In this document: piece after piece, positions 53,034 through 62,885 of the stretch
Position numbering within the stretch: the stretch's first letter is position 1
How the letters are laid out: each line of letters starts with the position of its first letter
NCBI RefSeq assembly: GCF_030545015.1
Contig: NZ_CP120653.1
Location: 248,001-312,000 of the forward strand
Length of the DNA: 64,000 nucleotides
From: Myroides sp. JBRI-B21084
GTDB taxonomy: Bacteria > Bacteroidota > Bacteroidia > Flavobacteriales > Flavobacteriaceae
Direction: 5' to 3'
Translations under genes and position numbers: made by a program
Notes under the pieces: generated by a model
Databases searched by the model: none
Told to the model about the DNA's origin: nothing
The model's input: the letters and a program-made list of their open reading frames with translations, nothing else

Positions 53034-53897
53034 ATGAAGCCAGTAAAAATAATAGAATGTCCGCGCGATGCAATGCAAGGCATTAAAATGTTTATTCCTA
53101 CCGAAAAAAAAGTACAATACATACAATCGCTTTTGCGTTGTGGTTTTGACACGTTAGATTTTGGAAGTTTTGTATCGCCTAAAGCCATTCCTCAAATGCA
53201 AGATACTGCAGAGGTTTTAGCGCAATTAGATCTATCGGATACTAAAACAAAATTATTGGCCATCATTGCAAATACAAAAGGTGCCGAAATGGCATCGGTT
53301 CATAATGAAATAAAATATTTAGGCTTTCCTTTTTCAATTTCAGAAAACTTTCAAATGCGCAATACGCATAAAACCATTGCCGAATCTATAGTTACTTTAC
53401 AAGAAATTTTAGAAATCGCCAATAAAACCAATAAAGAGGTTGTGGCGTATCTTTCAATGGGTTTTGGAAATCCGTACGGAGATCCTTGGAATGTTGATAT
53501 TGTTGGTGAATGGACAGAAAAATTGGCAAATATGGGGGTGACTATTTTATCGCTTTCTGATACTGTAGGAAGTTCAACACCTAAAGATATAGATTATTTG
53601 TATTCTAATTTAATTCCTAAATACCCAAATATAGAATTTGGTGCACATTTGCATACCACACCCGATGCTTGGTTTGAAAAAATTGATGCTGCCTATAAAG
53701 CAGGTTGCATTCGTTTTGATGGAGCCATAAAAGGTTTTGGTGGTTGCCCAATGGCAAAAGATGATTTAACGGGAAATATGCCTACTGAAAAAATGTTGAG
53801 CTATTTTACTGCAAATAAAGCAGAAACTAACGTTCAAATGATGTCATTTGAAGCAGCTTATAACGAAGCATTAAAGATATTTAATTTTTATCATTAA
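53034..53897 (+). CDS. Hydroxymethylglutaryl-CoA lyase
   Basis: The 287-residue TIM barrel starts at the ATG at 53034 with KIIECPRDAMQG, then FGSFVSPKAIPQM, SLSDTVGSSTPKDIDYL, FGAHLHTT and the catalytic GGCPMAKDDLTGNMPTE. It cleaves HMG-CoA to acetoacetate and acetyl-CoA in leucine breakdown. The longer frame would begin with TTG inside the -7 box, so the later start is right. Confidence 0.93.
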   Translation: MKPVKIIECPRDAMQGIKMFIPTEKKVQYIQSLLRCGFDTLDFGSFVSPKAIPQMQDTAEVLAQLDLSDTKTKLLAIIANTKGAEMASVHNEIKYLGFPFSISENFQMRNTHKTIAESIVTLQEILEIANKTNKEVVAYLSMGFGNPYGDPWNVDIVGEWTEKLANMGVTILSLSDTVGSSTPKDIDYLYSNLIPKYPNIEFGAHLHTTPDAWFEKIDAAYKAGCIRFDGAIKGFGGCPMAKDDLTGNMPTEKMLSYFTANKAETNVQMMSFEAAYNEALKIFNFYH

Positions 53898-53899
53898 AA

Positions 53900-55429
<1,530 letters not shown>

Positions 55430-55462
55430 TTCTAAGTATTTATACTGGTTATAATATTAAAA

Positions 55463-55492
55463 TAGCCCCCAAAATATATATTTTGGGGGCTA
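55463..55492. terminator. Strong GC-rich terminator after guaB
   Basis: TAGCCCCCAAAAT pairs perfectly with ATTTTGGGGGCTA around ATAT. It lies between guaB and the convergent DsbA-type gene. Confidence 0.88.
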
Positions 55493-55513
55493 AAAATTAG
55501 TATAAAGTTTTGG

Positions 55514-56500
55514 TTATTTTAGTGTCCAAATAGATCCATTTTTAGTGGTTAATTTTTCTAACTTTCCTTTTGCAGTTAAGTCATTTAAAAAGGCTTCACT
55601 ATCTTTTCTAGGTATTTCAGTAAGTTCAGAAAACTCTTTTGCAGTTAACGATTTGTATTTATTAAAAATTGCACTCCAGCTTTTTTCATACGTTTGTTTA
55701 GTAGCTTCGGGCAACATTTTAAGTATAGCATTTTCATAAGAACTGTATGGTTTAGAACCGTAAACAGTTTCTTTACTACCTGTTTTATTTGCAAAAAATA
55801 CAGTAGGGAATCCCCTAACGCCCAATTCGCGTGCTAATTTTAAATCTTCTTCAAAAAGTGTTTTTGCATTTCCTTCATAATCGTTTTTAAAGGTAGCAAC
55901 ATTAAGTCCCACTTTTTTGGCAGCTAATTCTAAGTTTTCCCATTTTGTAATGTTTAGTTTTTTAAGAAAAACCATTTCTCTAATTTCGCGTAAAAATAAA
56001 ATAGCCTTTTCATTATTCTGCATTTGTGCAGCTTTAAAAGCAATTGAAGGTGGGAATGATGAATCTAAAGGGTTTTCTAACCACACATCGCCATCAATAG
56101 GCATGTCGTAATATGCGCTTACTTCGTCCCAATGATGTGCAACATCAGAAGGTTTGCTTATACCACCACTGTTGTAACTCCAATTTGGAAGCAAACCTCC
56201 CATACGGTATTCAATATCTAAATATGTGCCATATTCAAGTTTTAATTTTCGCAATTGCGGTTCAATTCCCCAACAAGAAGAGCAAATAGGGTCGGTGTAA
56301 TAAATTATTTTTACAGGTTTTGTTTCTGAAGTTACTGTGTTCGACGTTACAGCATTTGTTTTGTTTGTAGGCATTTCGCAAATTCCGCTTTCGGGGTTGC
56401 ACAATAACGGGTTTTTTTGTTCCATTTTCTTTTTTGTTTGACCTTGACATCCTAAATTGCCAAGTAGAATGAATAAAGTGACGAATTTTAATAGGTTCAT
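55514..56500 (-). CDS. DsbA-family lipoprotein with C-terminal helical domain
   Basis: I start at the ATG at 56500 (MNLLKFVTLFILLG), giving 328 residues, signal peptide and lipobox LGNLGC. A short linker with Cys pairs (LLCNPESGICEMP) precedes a thioredoxin-DsbA domain (about 60-270) with CSSC (YTDPICSSCWGIEPQL) and a cis-Pro loop VRGFPTVFF. The last 60 residues look like a small winged helix (LTAKEFSELTEIPRKDSEAF). It is periplasmic by its lipobox. Divergent from an HxlR regulator, which probably controls it. Confidence 0.8.
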   Translation of the reverse strand: MNLLKFVTLFILLGNLGCQGQTKKKMEQKNPLLCNPESGICEMPTNKTNAVTSNTVTSETKPVKIIYYTDPICSSCWGIEPQLRKLKLEYGTYLDIEYRMGGLLPNWSYNSGGISKPSDVAHHWDEVSAYYDMPIDGDVWLENPLDSSFPPSIAFKAAQMQNNEKAILFLREIREMVFLKKLNITKWENLELAAKKVGLNVATFKNDYEGNAKTLFEEDLKLARELGVRGFPTVFFANKTGSKETVYGSKPYSSYENAILKMLPEATKQTYEKSWSAIFNKYKSLTAKEFSELTEIPRKDSEAFLNDLTAKGKLEKLTTKNGSIWTLK

Positions 56501-56613
56501 AAGTTCAATTGTTTTTAAATTTTGATATGCCATTTATTGACCCATCACGTTAACAAAGCTAGTAAAACGAATGTTACAAATACCATGAATTTCATTTTGG
56601 AAAGTAGTTTCCT

Positions 56614-56645
56614 TTTGGGAACTGCCAATTAAATAAATATATTTG
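56614..56645 (+). promoter_or_regulatory. Promoter of the HxlR regulator gene
   Basis: TTTG (56614-56617), 20 bases, TATATTTG (56638-56645) matches the consensus closely, 22 bases before the ATG at 56668. Confidence 0.7.
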
Positions 56646-56667
56646 AACGATAAAACGAATATTTTTA

Positions 56668-57036
56668 ATGAAAAAAACGGCCGAAATAAATAAAACGCCT
56701 GTTTGCAAAGTTAGAATGCAAGCAATAAGTGATGTAATGAGTTTGTTGTCAGGTAAATGGAAATTTCATATAATAGGAACACTTATTGAAGGAAATACCT
56801 TAGGTTTTATGGATTTACTTAGAGAAGTAAATGGAATTGGTTCTAAAATGCTATCAAAAGAACTTCAAGATTTAGAAATGAATAAATTAATTAGCCGAAC
56901 GGTTCATAACACTAAACCTGTAACCGTTTCTTATGCAATAACCGAATACGGCCAAACACTTTTACCAATGATAAATGAAATGGCAAAATGGGGTGTTAAT
57001 TATAGAAAAATGGTTTTCAATGAACATGTTATTTAG
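56668..57036 (+). CDS. HxlR-family transcription regulator
   Basis: The 122-residue protein is a winged helix of the HxlR type: CKVRMQAISDVMSLLSGKWK, EVNGIGSKMLSKELQDLEMN, and TEYGQTLLPMINEMAKWG. Cys13 near the start stands where thiol-sensing members of the family (such as YodB, HypR) hold a redox Cys. Divergent from the DsbA-family lipoprotein gene. Control of that gene in response to thiol stress is inferred. Confidence 0.9.
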   Translation: MKKTAEINKTPVCKVRMQAISDVMSLLSGKWKFHIIGTLIEGNTLGFMDLLREVNGIGSKMLSKELQDLEMNKLISRTVHNTKPVTVSYAITEYGQTLLPMINEMAKWGVNYRKMVFNEHVI

Positions 57037-57069
57037 CAAGTACATTTTATAGAAAATGTAAATTACAAC

Positions 57070-57104
57070 AAAAATCGCCATTCAATTTGAATGATGATTT
57101 TTGT
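57070..57104. terminator. Imperfect terminator between the HxlR gene and the permease/peptidase gene
   Basis: AAAAATC-GCC-ATTCAA pairs with TTGAAT-GAT-GATTTTT with an internal mismatch bulge, with T tracts on both strands. Confidence 0.65.
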
Positions 57105-57110
57105 TAAGAA

Positions 57111-60100
57111 CTAATTTACTTTTTTACGATTATCATTACTATCGCGGTCAATTAATTTATTGTAAGGGTCAACCCCAACTTCAATAGGTTTTTTATCAAC
57201 AATAATACTTACTTTGTTATTTACCTTGCTAATTAGGTATTTTTTATTGTACAATTCATTTTCGTATTCGTGAGTACCTTTTATGGTTTTTTCGCCAAAA
57301 ATACCTACTTCAATAAAATCGTTCATAGTGTACGATTGTATTTTTTTGACTCCATCTGTACCTAGTAATGTTTTGCCGTTTGCATCTTTATAAATTTGAG
57401 TACCTTTTGGTGATGTTCGGTATTTTGATGCAATAAACGATATATCTACCTTGTATTTTCCATTTTTTAAAGGGGTAACCTTTACTTTTTTAACTTTATT
57501 ATCGTAAAGAGTAATGGTTTCAAACATATCAGTTATTAAATATTGCAAGTTAGCCGGCGCGTTTGCTTTTAAAAGATTTACAAATTCTATAGAATTGGTA
57601 TAAGGCGCTTCTTGAAATTTAACTTTTTCAACAAATTGTTTTAAAATGTTGTTGAATTTTTTTTCGCCTAAATAATCGCTCATAGCATATAAAACAACCG
57701 AACCTTTATTGTAATGTATGTATTGTTGGTTTTCGTTGTACATTAACGGGTTTTCTTCTTTGTTTTCCCATTTACGTCCTTGTAAGTAACTATCTAAAGC
57801 TTCTTTTAGGAATTTACGCATTTGAAATTTACCGTATTCTTTTTCTAAAACTTTTAAAGAACTGTATTCAGACATAGATTCAGACAACAAAGTTGCGCCT
57901 TTTACATTGGCACCAATTACCTGATGTGCCCACCATTGATGTGCCATTTCGTGCGATACAACCGAGAAAGGATAATCTACACTATTAGGATCTTCTTCAT
58001 CAACCTTTGCAATAAAACCAATAGCTTCAGAAAAAGGCATGGTGTTAGCAAATGCTTGCGCAAATGTACCCATGGTTTTAGGAAATTCTATAATGCGCGC
58101 TTGTTTGTGTTGGTACGAACCAAAATTTTCGCTGTAATATGCCAACGATTTTTTTAAAGCATCCATCATTCGGTTCAAATTATATTCGTGGCCTTTATGG
58201 TAGTAAATTTCTAAATTTAAATTGTTCCATTTTTCACGTTTTACTTGATATTTAGCCGAATTAAAAGCGTAAAAGTTTAGCATTTTTTGATCCATTTTGT
58301 AATGGAAGTAATTTCTGCCATCTTTTTGCCATTCTTTTTGCAAATAACCTGGTGCAATAGCAATTTGGTCGTCTGCTGTACTCACTGTAGTTTCAAACGT
58401 AATCCAATCGGCTTCGTTAGAAATATAAGTGTTTTTACGTGCTTCCGGATCGTTTGTTGCAGCCATACGTTCTCGCGGAGCTAATTTGTATTTTTTACGT
58501 ACGTTATTATCTTCTATTTCAACATTTTGGTTGTATCCAAAAGAAGGAAATATGGTATTGTTTATAAAAGTACCGTTTTCAATAATTGGCGAACGATCTT
58601 TTAACCATGTATTCGGTTTATTTTGCACCACCATTTCAACCTTTAATGAATCGCCTGGATTAAGTGGGGTGTTAAGTTTGTAGATGTCAAAATCCATTAC
58701 GGTATCTTTCATAACCAATTGATACGCCTGGTTAAAATGTATTTTTTTTAAATTTTTACCGTAATTTATAAAAAGAGAATCTACTTTTTTATCAGATTTG
58801 TTAACCATAACGTAATTAACAACTGCTTTGTAATTGCGTTCTTTTGGGAAAATATCCATTGCAACGTTTACATCTACAATGCGTGGTTGTGGATATTTTT
58901 GATATTTTTTGTACTTTTTTTCGAAATCGACTCTTTGTATCTCATATTCTTGAGAAGTGTAATACGGTTCTAATTTTACAGTTTGGAAATACAAGGCATA
59001 TCCCAATCCTAAAAAACCACAGGCTAACACAATTAAAGGAACAACTATTGGAGTTTTTAATCGGCCTAAAGCAATTTTAATGCGTTCTTTAGCGCCAGCT
59101 AATATGCCACGACGCCAAAAAAGGAGTGTTAAGCCGTATAAAACAAATGCAAAAAGCAACCAATATATTTTGTAGTAAAAATAATCGCGTATTGTACCGT
59201 ATCCGTTCATATCGGAATAACTATACCCTGGATCAGAATTAAAATGAAAAACCGATTGTTCAATACCTAATTTTCTTAAAGCAACAGGTAATAATTGTAC
59301 AAGGGCAATACTTATGAAGAATCCAATAAAGTAATTTTTAAAAAATGCTTGAATAAAAAGAGCAAACAATATTAAAATAACATAATCAATTAATTGCAAG
59401 CCAAATAATTCGGTAATGTATTGATCTAATTCAAAATGATAATAACCTGCATATGCTTGAATAATCATTCCCGATGCAATTCCAACCAAAAACACTAAAC
59501 AAACCATTTGTACTAACGCAATAAATTTTGATAATAACAACGACCAATTTGGTATTGCTGTGGCATCTATCAATAAATTTATACGAGATGATTGCGCATT
59601 ATTTAGTAATATACCTGAAAATAAAAATATTAAAATAGATAAAAATATACCTACACCTATGTTAACTAATTGAATAACTTTCCAGGTTACCGGATAGGTA
59701 TTTGTACCAAACATTTCACCCAAACTTATACTTGAAATAAGTATGAAAATTACTAAAACGCCTAATAAAATTATAAAAATCGAATTTTTTAAAATACTTA
59801 GAAATTCAAATTTAGATAAGCGAATAGCAGTTTTAAGATTTGTCCAAAAAGAAAAATTGTACGATACTTTTGGTAAATTTACTTTAACAACGCTGCTAAA
59901 GTTGTTTTTAACCAATCTGTTTCCTTTTTTCTTAAACGATAAATTTATAGGGGATTGATTAAATGAAAATGTAAAATAAGTAGCAATAAAAGCTAAAATA
60001 CCAACTCCAATCCAAATTAAACGATTGTAAATAAGTACGTTATCAAAAGGGATTGATAAAGTGTTTTGTTCATCAATTGTCCAGTATTTTGTAATATATG

Positions 60101-60761
60101 TTAAAGCTTGGTTTCCAAAAGGTTCCCACAATGCAGCCACAAATTTATCGTCAACCTTTGCAGTTAAACTGCTTATAATACCAGGTACAAATAACAAAAT
60201 AATAACTAAAATAACACCTGTATATTGTTTACGAGTTAGTGTAACCAACAAAAAAGTAAGTGCGCCAATAAAAAAAACATTTGGTACAATTAAAATCAAA
60301 TAACTTTGAAAGTAAGCCCAAATATTAATGGGTCCAAGTAATTCTGTGTTTCCAAAAGGCAATAAATTAGCCAACAAAAAACCAATTGCTAATGAAAAAG
60401 TGATAAGTAAAGTAATGCAAAAGCCACTAAAAAACTTTGCAACTAAGTATTGTAATTTATTAAAAGGATACGCAAACAGTAAAGTGTGCATATTGTATTT
60501 ATAATCGCGTGCAACCGTTGCGCCAATTACTGCTGGAATAATAAAATTAATGTAAGTAGCCAAACCGTTTAACATGCTGTTAATAGCAATTGGAGAATTT
60601 ACAAAAGTGTTAGAAGCCGTTGTAACTGTAAAATTATCAAAATAGCCCGAAGCTCCGGCCATTACTAAAAAGGATAGCGTAAAAAAAAGTAAAAAATATA
60701 CATAAAACTGCCAATTTTTAAACCAGCGTTTTGTTTCAAAATTAAAAATAGTACCTAGCAT
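57111..60761 (-). CDS. ABC transporter permease fused to an M1-family aminopeptidase
   Basis: The 1216-residue protein starts with an ABC-2 type permease of about twelve membrane helices (residues 1-600), then a periplasmic M1 peptidase domain (about 680-1200). The zinc motif is His937-Glu938-Met-Ala-His941 (HEMAHQWW) with a downstream SES Glu. Homologs are common in Bacteroidota. Its start codon shares one base with the stop of the ABC ATPase gene upstream, so the two form one transporter. Whether the peptidase processes the transported substrate is unknown. Confidence 0.9.
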   Translation of the reverse strand: MLGTIFNFETKRWFKNWQFYVYFLLFFTLSFLVMAGASGYFDNFTVTTASNTFVNSPIAINSMLNGLATYINFIIPAVIGATVARDYKYNMHTLLFAYPFNKLQYLVAKFFSGFCITLLITFSLAIGFLLANLLPFGNTELLGPINIWAYFQSYLILIVPNVFFIGALTFLLVTLTRKQYTGVILVIILLFVPGIISSLTAKVDDKFVAALWEPFGNQALTYITKYWTIDEQNTLSIPFDNVLIYNRLIWIGVGILAFIATYFTFSFNQSPINLSFKKKGNRLVKNNFSSVVKVNLPKVSYNFSFWTNLKTAIRLSKFEFLSILKNSIFIILLGVLVIFILISSISLGEMFGTNTYPVTWKVIQLVNIGVGIFLSILIFLFSGILLNNAQSSRINLLIDATAIPNWSLLLSKFIALVQMVCLVFLVGIASGMIIQAYAGYYHFELDQYITELFGLQLIDYVILILFALFIQAFFKNYFIGFFISIALVQLLPVALRKLGIEQSVFHFNSDPGYSYSDMNGYGTIRDYFYYKIYWLLFAFVLYGLTLLFWRRGILAGAKERIKIALGRLKTPIVVPLIVLACGFLGLGYALYFQTVKLEPYYTSQEYEIQRVDFEKKYKKYQKYPQPRIVDVNVAMDIFPKERNYKAVVNYVMVNKSDKKVDSLFINYGKNLKKIHFNQAYQLVMKDTVMDFDIYKLNTPLNPGDSLKVEMVVQNKPNTWLKDRSPIIENGTFINNTIFPSFGYNQNVEIEDNNVRKKYKLAPRERMAATNDPEARKNTYISNEADWITFETTVSTADDQIAIAPGYLQKEWQKDGRNYFHYKMDQKMLNFYAFNSAKYQVKREKWNNLNLEIYYHKGHEYNLNRMMDALKKSLAYYSENFGSYQHKQARIIEFPKTMGTFAQAFANTMPFSEAIGFIAKVDEEDPNSVDYPFSVVSHEMAHQWWAHQVIGANVKGATLLSESMSEYSSLKVLEKEYGKFQMRKFLKEALDSYLQGRKWENKEENPLMYNENQQYIHYNKGSVVLYAMSDYLGEKKFNNILKQFVEKVKFQEAPYTNSIEFVNLLKANAPANLQYLITDMFETITLYDNKVKKVKVTPLKNGKYKVDISFIASKYRTSPKGTQIYKDANGKTLLGTDGVKKIQSYTMNDFIEVGIFGEKTIKGTHEYENELYNKKYLISKVNNKVSIIVDKKPIEVGVDPYNKLIDRDSNDNRKKVN

Positions 60762-61636
60762 TAGTTATCATTTTTTAGTGAAACAAAATAAACATCTTCT
60801 AAAATTGGAACTGCTTTAATAAACGTTTCGTTGGGTTGCACATCACTGTACACACGTATGTTTAACGTATTATCTGGATTAAAATTTGTTGATAAAATAT
60901 TGTGTTCTTTATTGTAAGTATCAAATTCGGCACGTTCAATAGTTCTTCTCCAAATTTTACCCTCAAGTAATTCTTCTCCACTTTTAGGTGTTCCTTCAAA
61001 TAAAATTTTACCACCATTTAAAATAGCAACTTCATTGCACAATTCACGCACATCATCAACAATATGTGTTGAGAAAATTACGGTATGATTGGCGCCAATT
61101 TCGCGTAAAACATTTAAAAAACGATGGCGTTCTGCAGGGTCTAATCCTGCTGTAGGTTCATCAACAATTATTAATTGTGGATTGTTTAAAAGCAATTGAG
61201 CTATACCAAAACGTTGTTTCATACCACCAGAATAACCACTTACGCTTTTGTTGCGAACATCGTATAGGTTGGTTAATTGTAAAACTTCGGTTATAATATT
61301 TTTGCGTTCTTCTTTTTTTGTAATTCCTTTAAGTTGGGCAAAATAATCTAATAAAGTTTCTGCCGACATGTTAGGGTATACACCAAATTCTTGCGGTAAG
61401 TATCCTAAAACTTTTCGCAACGCATTTTTATCTTCTAAAACATTAATATCGTTAAAATAAATTGATCCTGTTGAAGGCGTTTGTAAAGTTGCAATAGTAC
61501 GCATTAACGAAGATTTTCCTGCACCGTTGGGCCCAAGTAAACCAAACATTCCTTTACCTATTTCTAAATTTACGTTATCTAAAGCTTTTACGCCGTTTTT
61601 ATAGGTTTTTGTTAAACCCGAAATTTTTAAACTCAT
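60761..61636 (-). CDS. ABC transporter ATP-binding protein
   Basis: The 291-residue ATPase has Walker A GPNGAGKSSLM, Q-loop at YLPQEFGVYP, signature YSGGMKQR, Walker B LIIVDEPTAGLD and the switch His in STHIVDD. The C-terminal 60 residues are a small regulatory domain. The partner is the permease/peptidase fusion. Likely function is export or membrane remodelling rather than import. Confidence 0.95.
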   Translation of the reverse strand: MSLKISGLTKTYKNGVKALDNVNLEIGKGMFGLLGPNGAGKSSLMRTIATLQTPSTGSIYFNDINVLEDKNALRKVLGYLPQEFGVYPNMSAETLLDYFAQLKGITKKEERKNIITEVLQLTNLYDVRNKSVSGYSGGMKQRFGIAQLLLNNPQLIIVDEPTAGLDPAERHRFLNVLREIGANHTVIFSTHIVDDVRELCNEVAILNGGKILFEGTPKSGEELLEGKIWRRTIERAEFDTYNKEHNILSTNFNPDNTLNIRVYSDVQPNETFIKAVPILEDVYFVSLKNDN

Positions 61637-61733
61637 AACTTATTTTTTATAGTTTGATTGATTGAATTTTAAATATAAGTAAAACAATTTACTATATTGT
61701 TACACAGATTACTGTTTTTATTTTTTGGTATAA

Positions 61734-61761
61734 AAAAAGGAAAACTTTCGTTTTCCTTTTT
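61734..61761. terminator. Bidirectional terminator
   Basis: AAAAAGGAAAAC pairs with GTTTTCCTTTTT around a TTTC loop. It lies between the ABC operon and the cysteine-synthase-like gene. Confidence 0.9.
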
Positions 61762-61780
61762 CTTTAATTATTTTGTAATG

Positions 61781-62818
61781 TTATTCTACATATTGAATTT
61801 GACTTTCGGTAACATTTTCGTTAGTTAAAAAGCCTTGTTCGCGCATCCAATCATCGCTGTAAATTTTGCTCATGTAACGCGATCCATGATCGGGAAATAT
61901 AACTACCACGTTGCTGTCTTCTGTAAACTCTTCTTCATTCGCAAATTGGCGTACAGCCTGAAAAGCTGCCCCTGAGGTATATCCTACAAAAATACCTTCG
62001 GTTTTTGAAATTTCACGTGCTGTATATGCAGCATCTTCATCGGTAACTTTTATAAATTCATCAATTACCTTAAAATCGGTTGCAGTTGGTATTAGGTTTT
62101 TTCCCATACCTTCAACACGATAAGGGTAAATTTCATTTGCATCAAATTCATTAGTTTCGTGAAACTTTTTTAAAACCGAACCATAGGCATCAACGCCTAA
62201 AATACGCACATTTGGGTTTTGTTCTTTTAAAAATCGAGCCGTTCCTGAAATGGTACCACCTGTTCCTGAACAAGCAACTAAATGCGTTATTTGCCCGTTG
62301 GTTTGTTCCCAAATTTCAGGACCAGTTGTTTGGTAATGCGCATCGATATTTAGTTCGTTAAAATACTGATTGATATAAACCGAACCTGGGGTTTCGTTAT
62401 GTATGCTTTGTGCTACGCTGTAGTACGATCTTGGATCATCGGCTGCAACATTTGCTGGGCAAACATATACTTTTGCGCCCATGGCTTGCAACATATCTAT
62501 TTTATCTTTTGACGATTTAGACGATACCGCTAAAATACATTTGTAACCTTTAATAATACTCACCATTGCAATGCTAAAACCTGTGTTGCCCGACGTGGTT
62601 TCTACAATTATGCTGCCTGGTTTTAAAATGCCGCGGCGTTCTGCTTCTTCAATAATATGTAAAGCAATGCGATCTTTTGATGAGTGCCCTGGATTAAAAG
62701 CTTCAACTTTTGCATAAAAGTTTCCTTTTAAACCTTGAGATATTTTTTTTAGTTTAATTAAGGGAGTGTTGCCCACAAAATCTAAAATATTCTCATGTGC
62801 ATGAATATCTTTTTTCAT
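61781..62818 (-). CDS. Cystathionine beta-synthase-like PLP enzyme
   Basis: The 345-residue fold-type II PLP enzyme has the Schiff-base Lys48 (HSSKDR), the substrate loop TSGNTG and the phosphate loop GTGGT, and lacks a C-terminal CBS pair. The [11 protein letters not shown] and [15 protein letters not shown] motifs are of the cystathionine beta-synthase branch rather than CysK. It would use serine or O-acetylserine with homocysteine or sulfide. Upstream and downstream genes are not in sulfur metabolism. Confidence 0.9.
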   Translation of the reverse strand: MKKDIHAHENILDFVGNTPLIKLKKISQGLKGNFYAKVEAFNPGHSSKDRIALHIIEEAERRGILKPGSIIVETTSGNTGFSIAMVSIIKGYKCILAVSSKSSKDKIDMLQAMGAKVYVCPANVAADDPRSYYSVAQSIHNETPGSVYINQYFNELNIDAHYQTTGPEIWEQTNGQITHLVACSGTGGTISGTARFLKEQNPNVRILGVDAYGSVLKKFHETNEFDANEIYPYRVEGMGKNLIPTATDFKVIDEFIKVTDEDAAYTAREISKTEGIFVGYTSGAAFQAVRQFANEEEFTEDSNVVVIFPDHGSRYMSKIYSDDWMREQGFLTNENVTESQIQYVE

Positions 62819-62885
62819 TTGTTATGTTTTTAGCGCTTTTTTAACATCGCTATTTCACGGTGCAAAAGTACTGTTTTTTTTGTAA

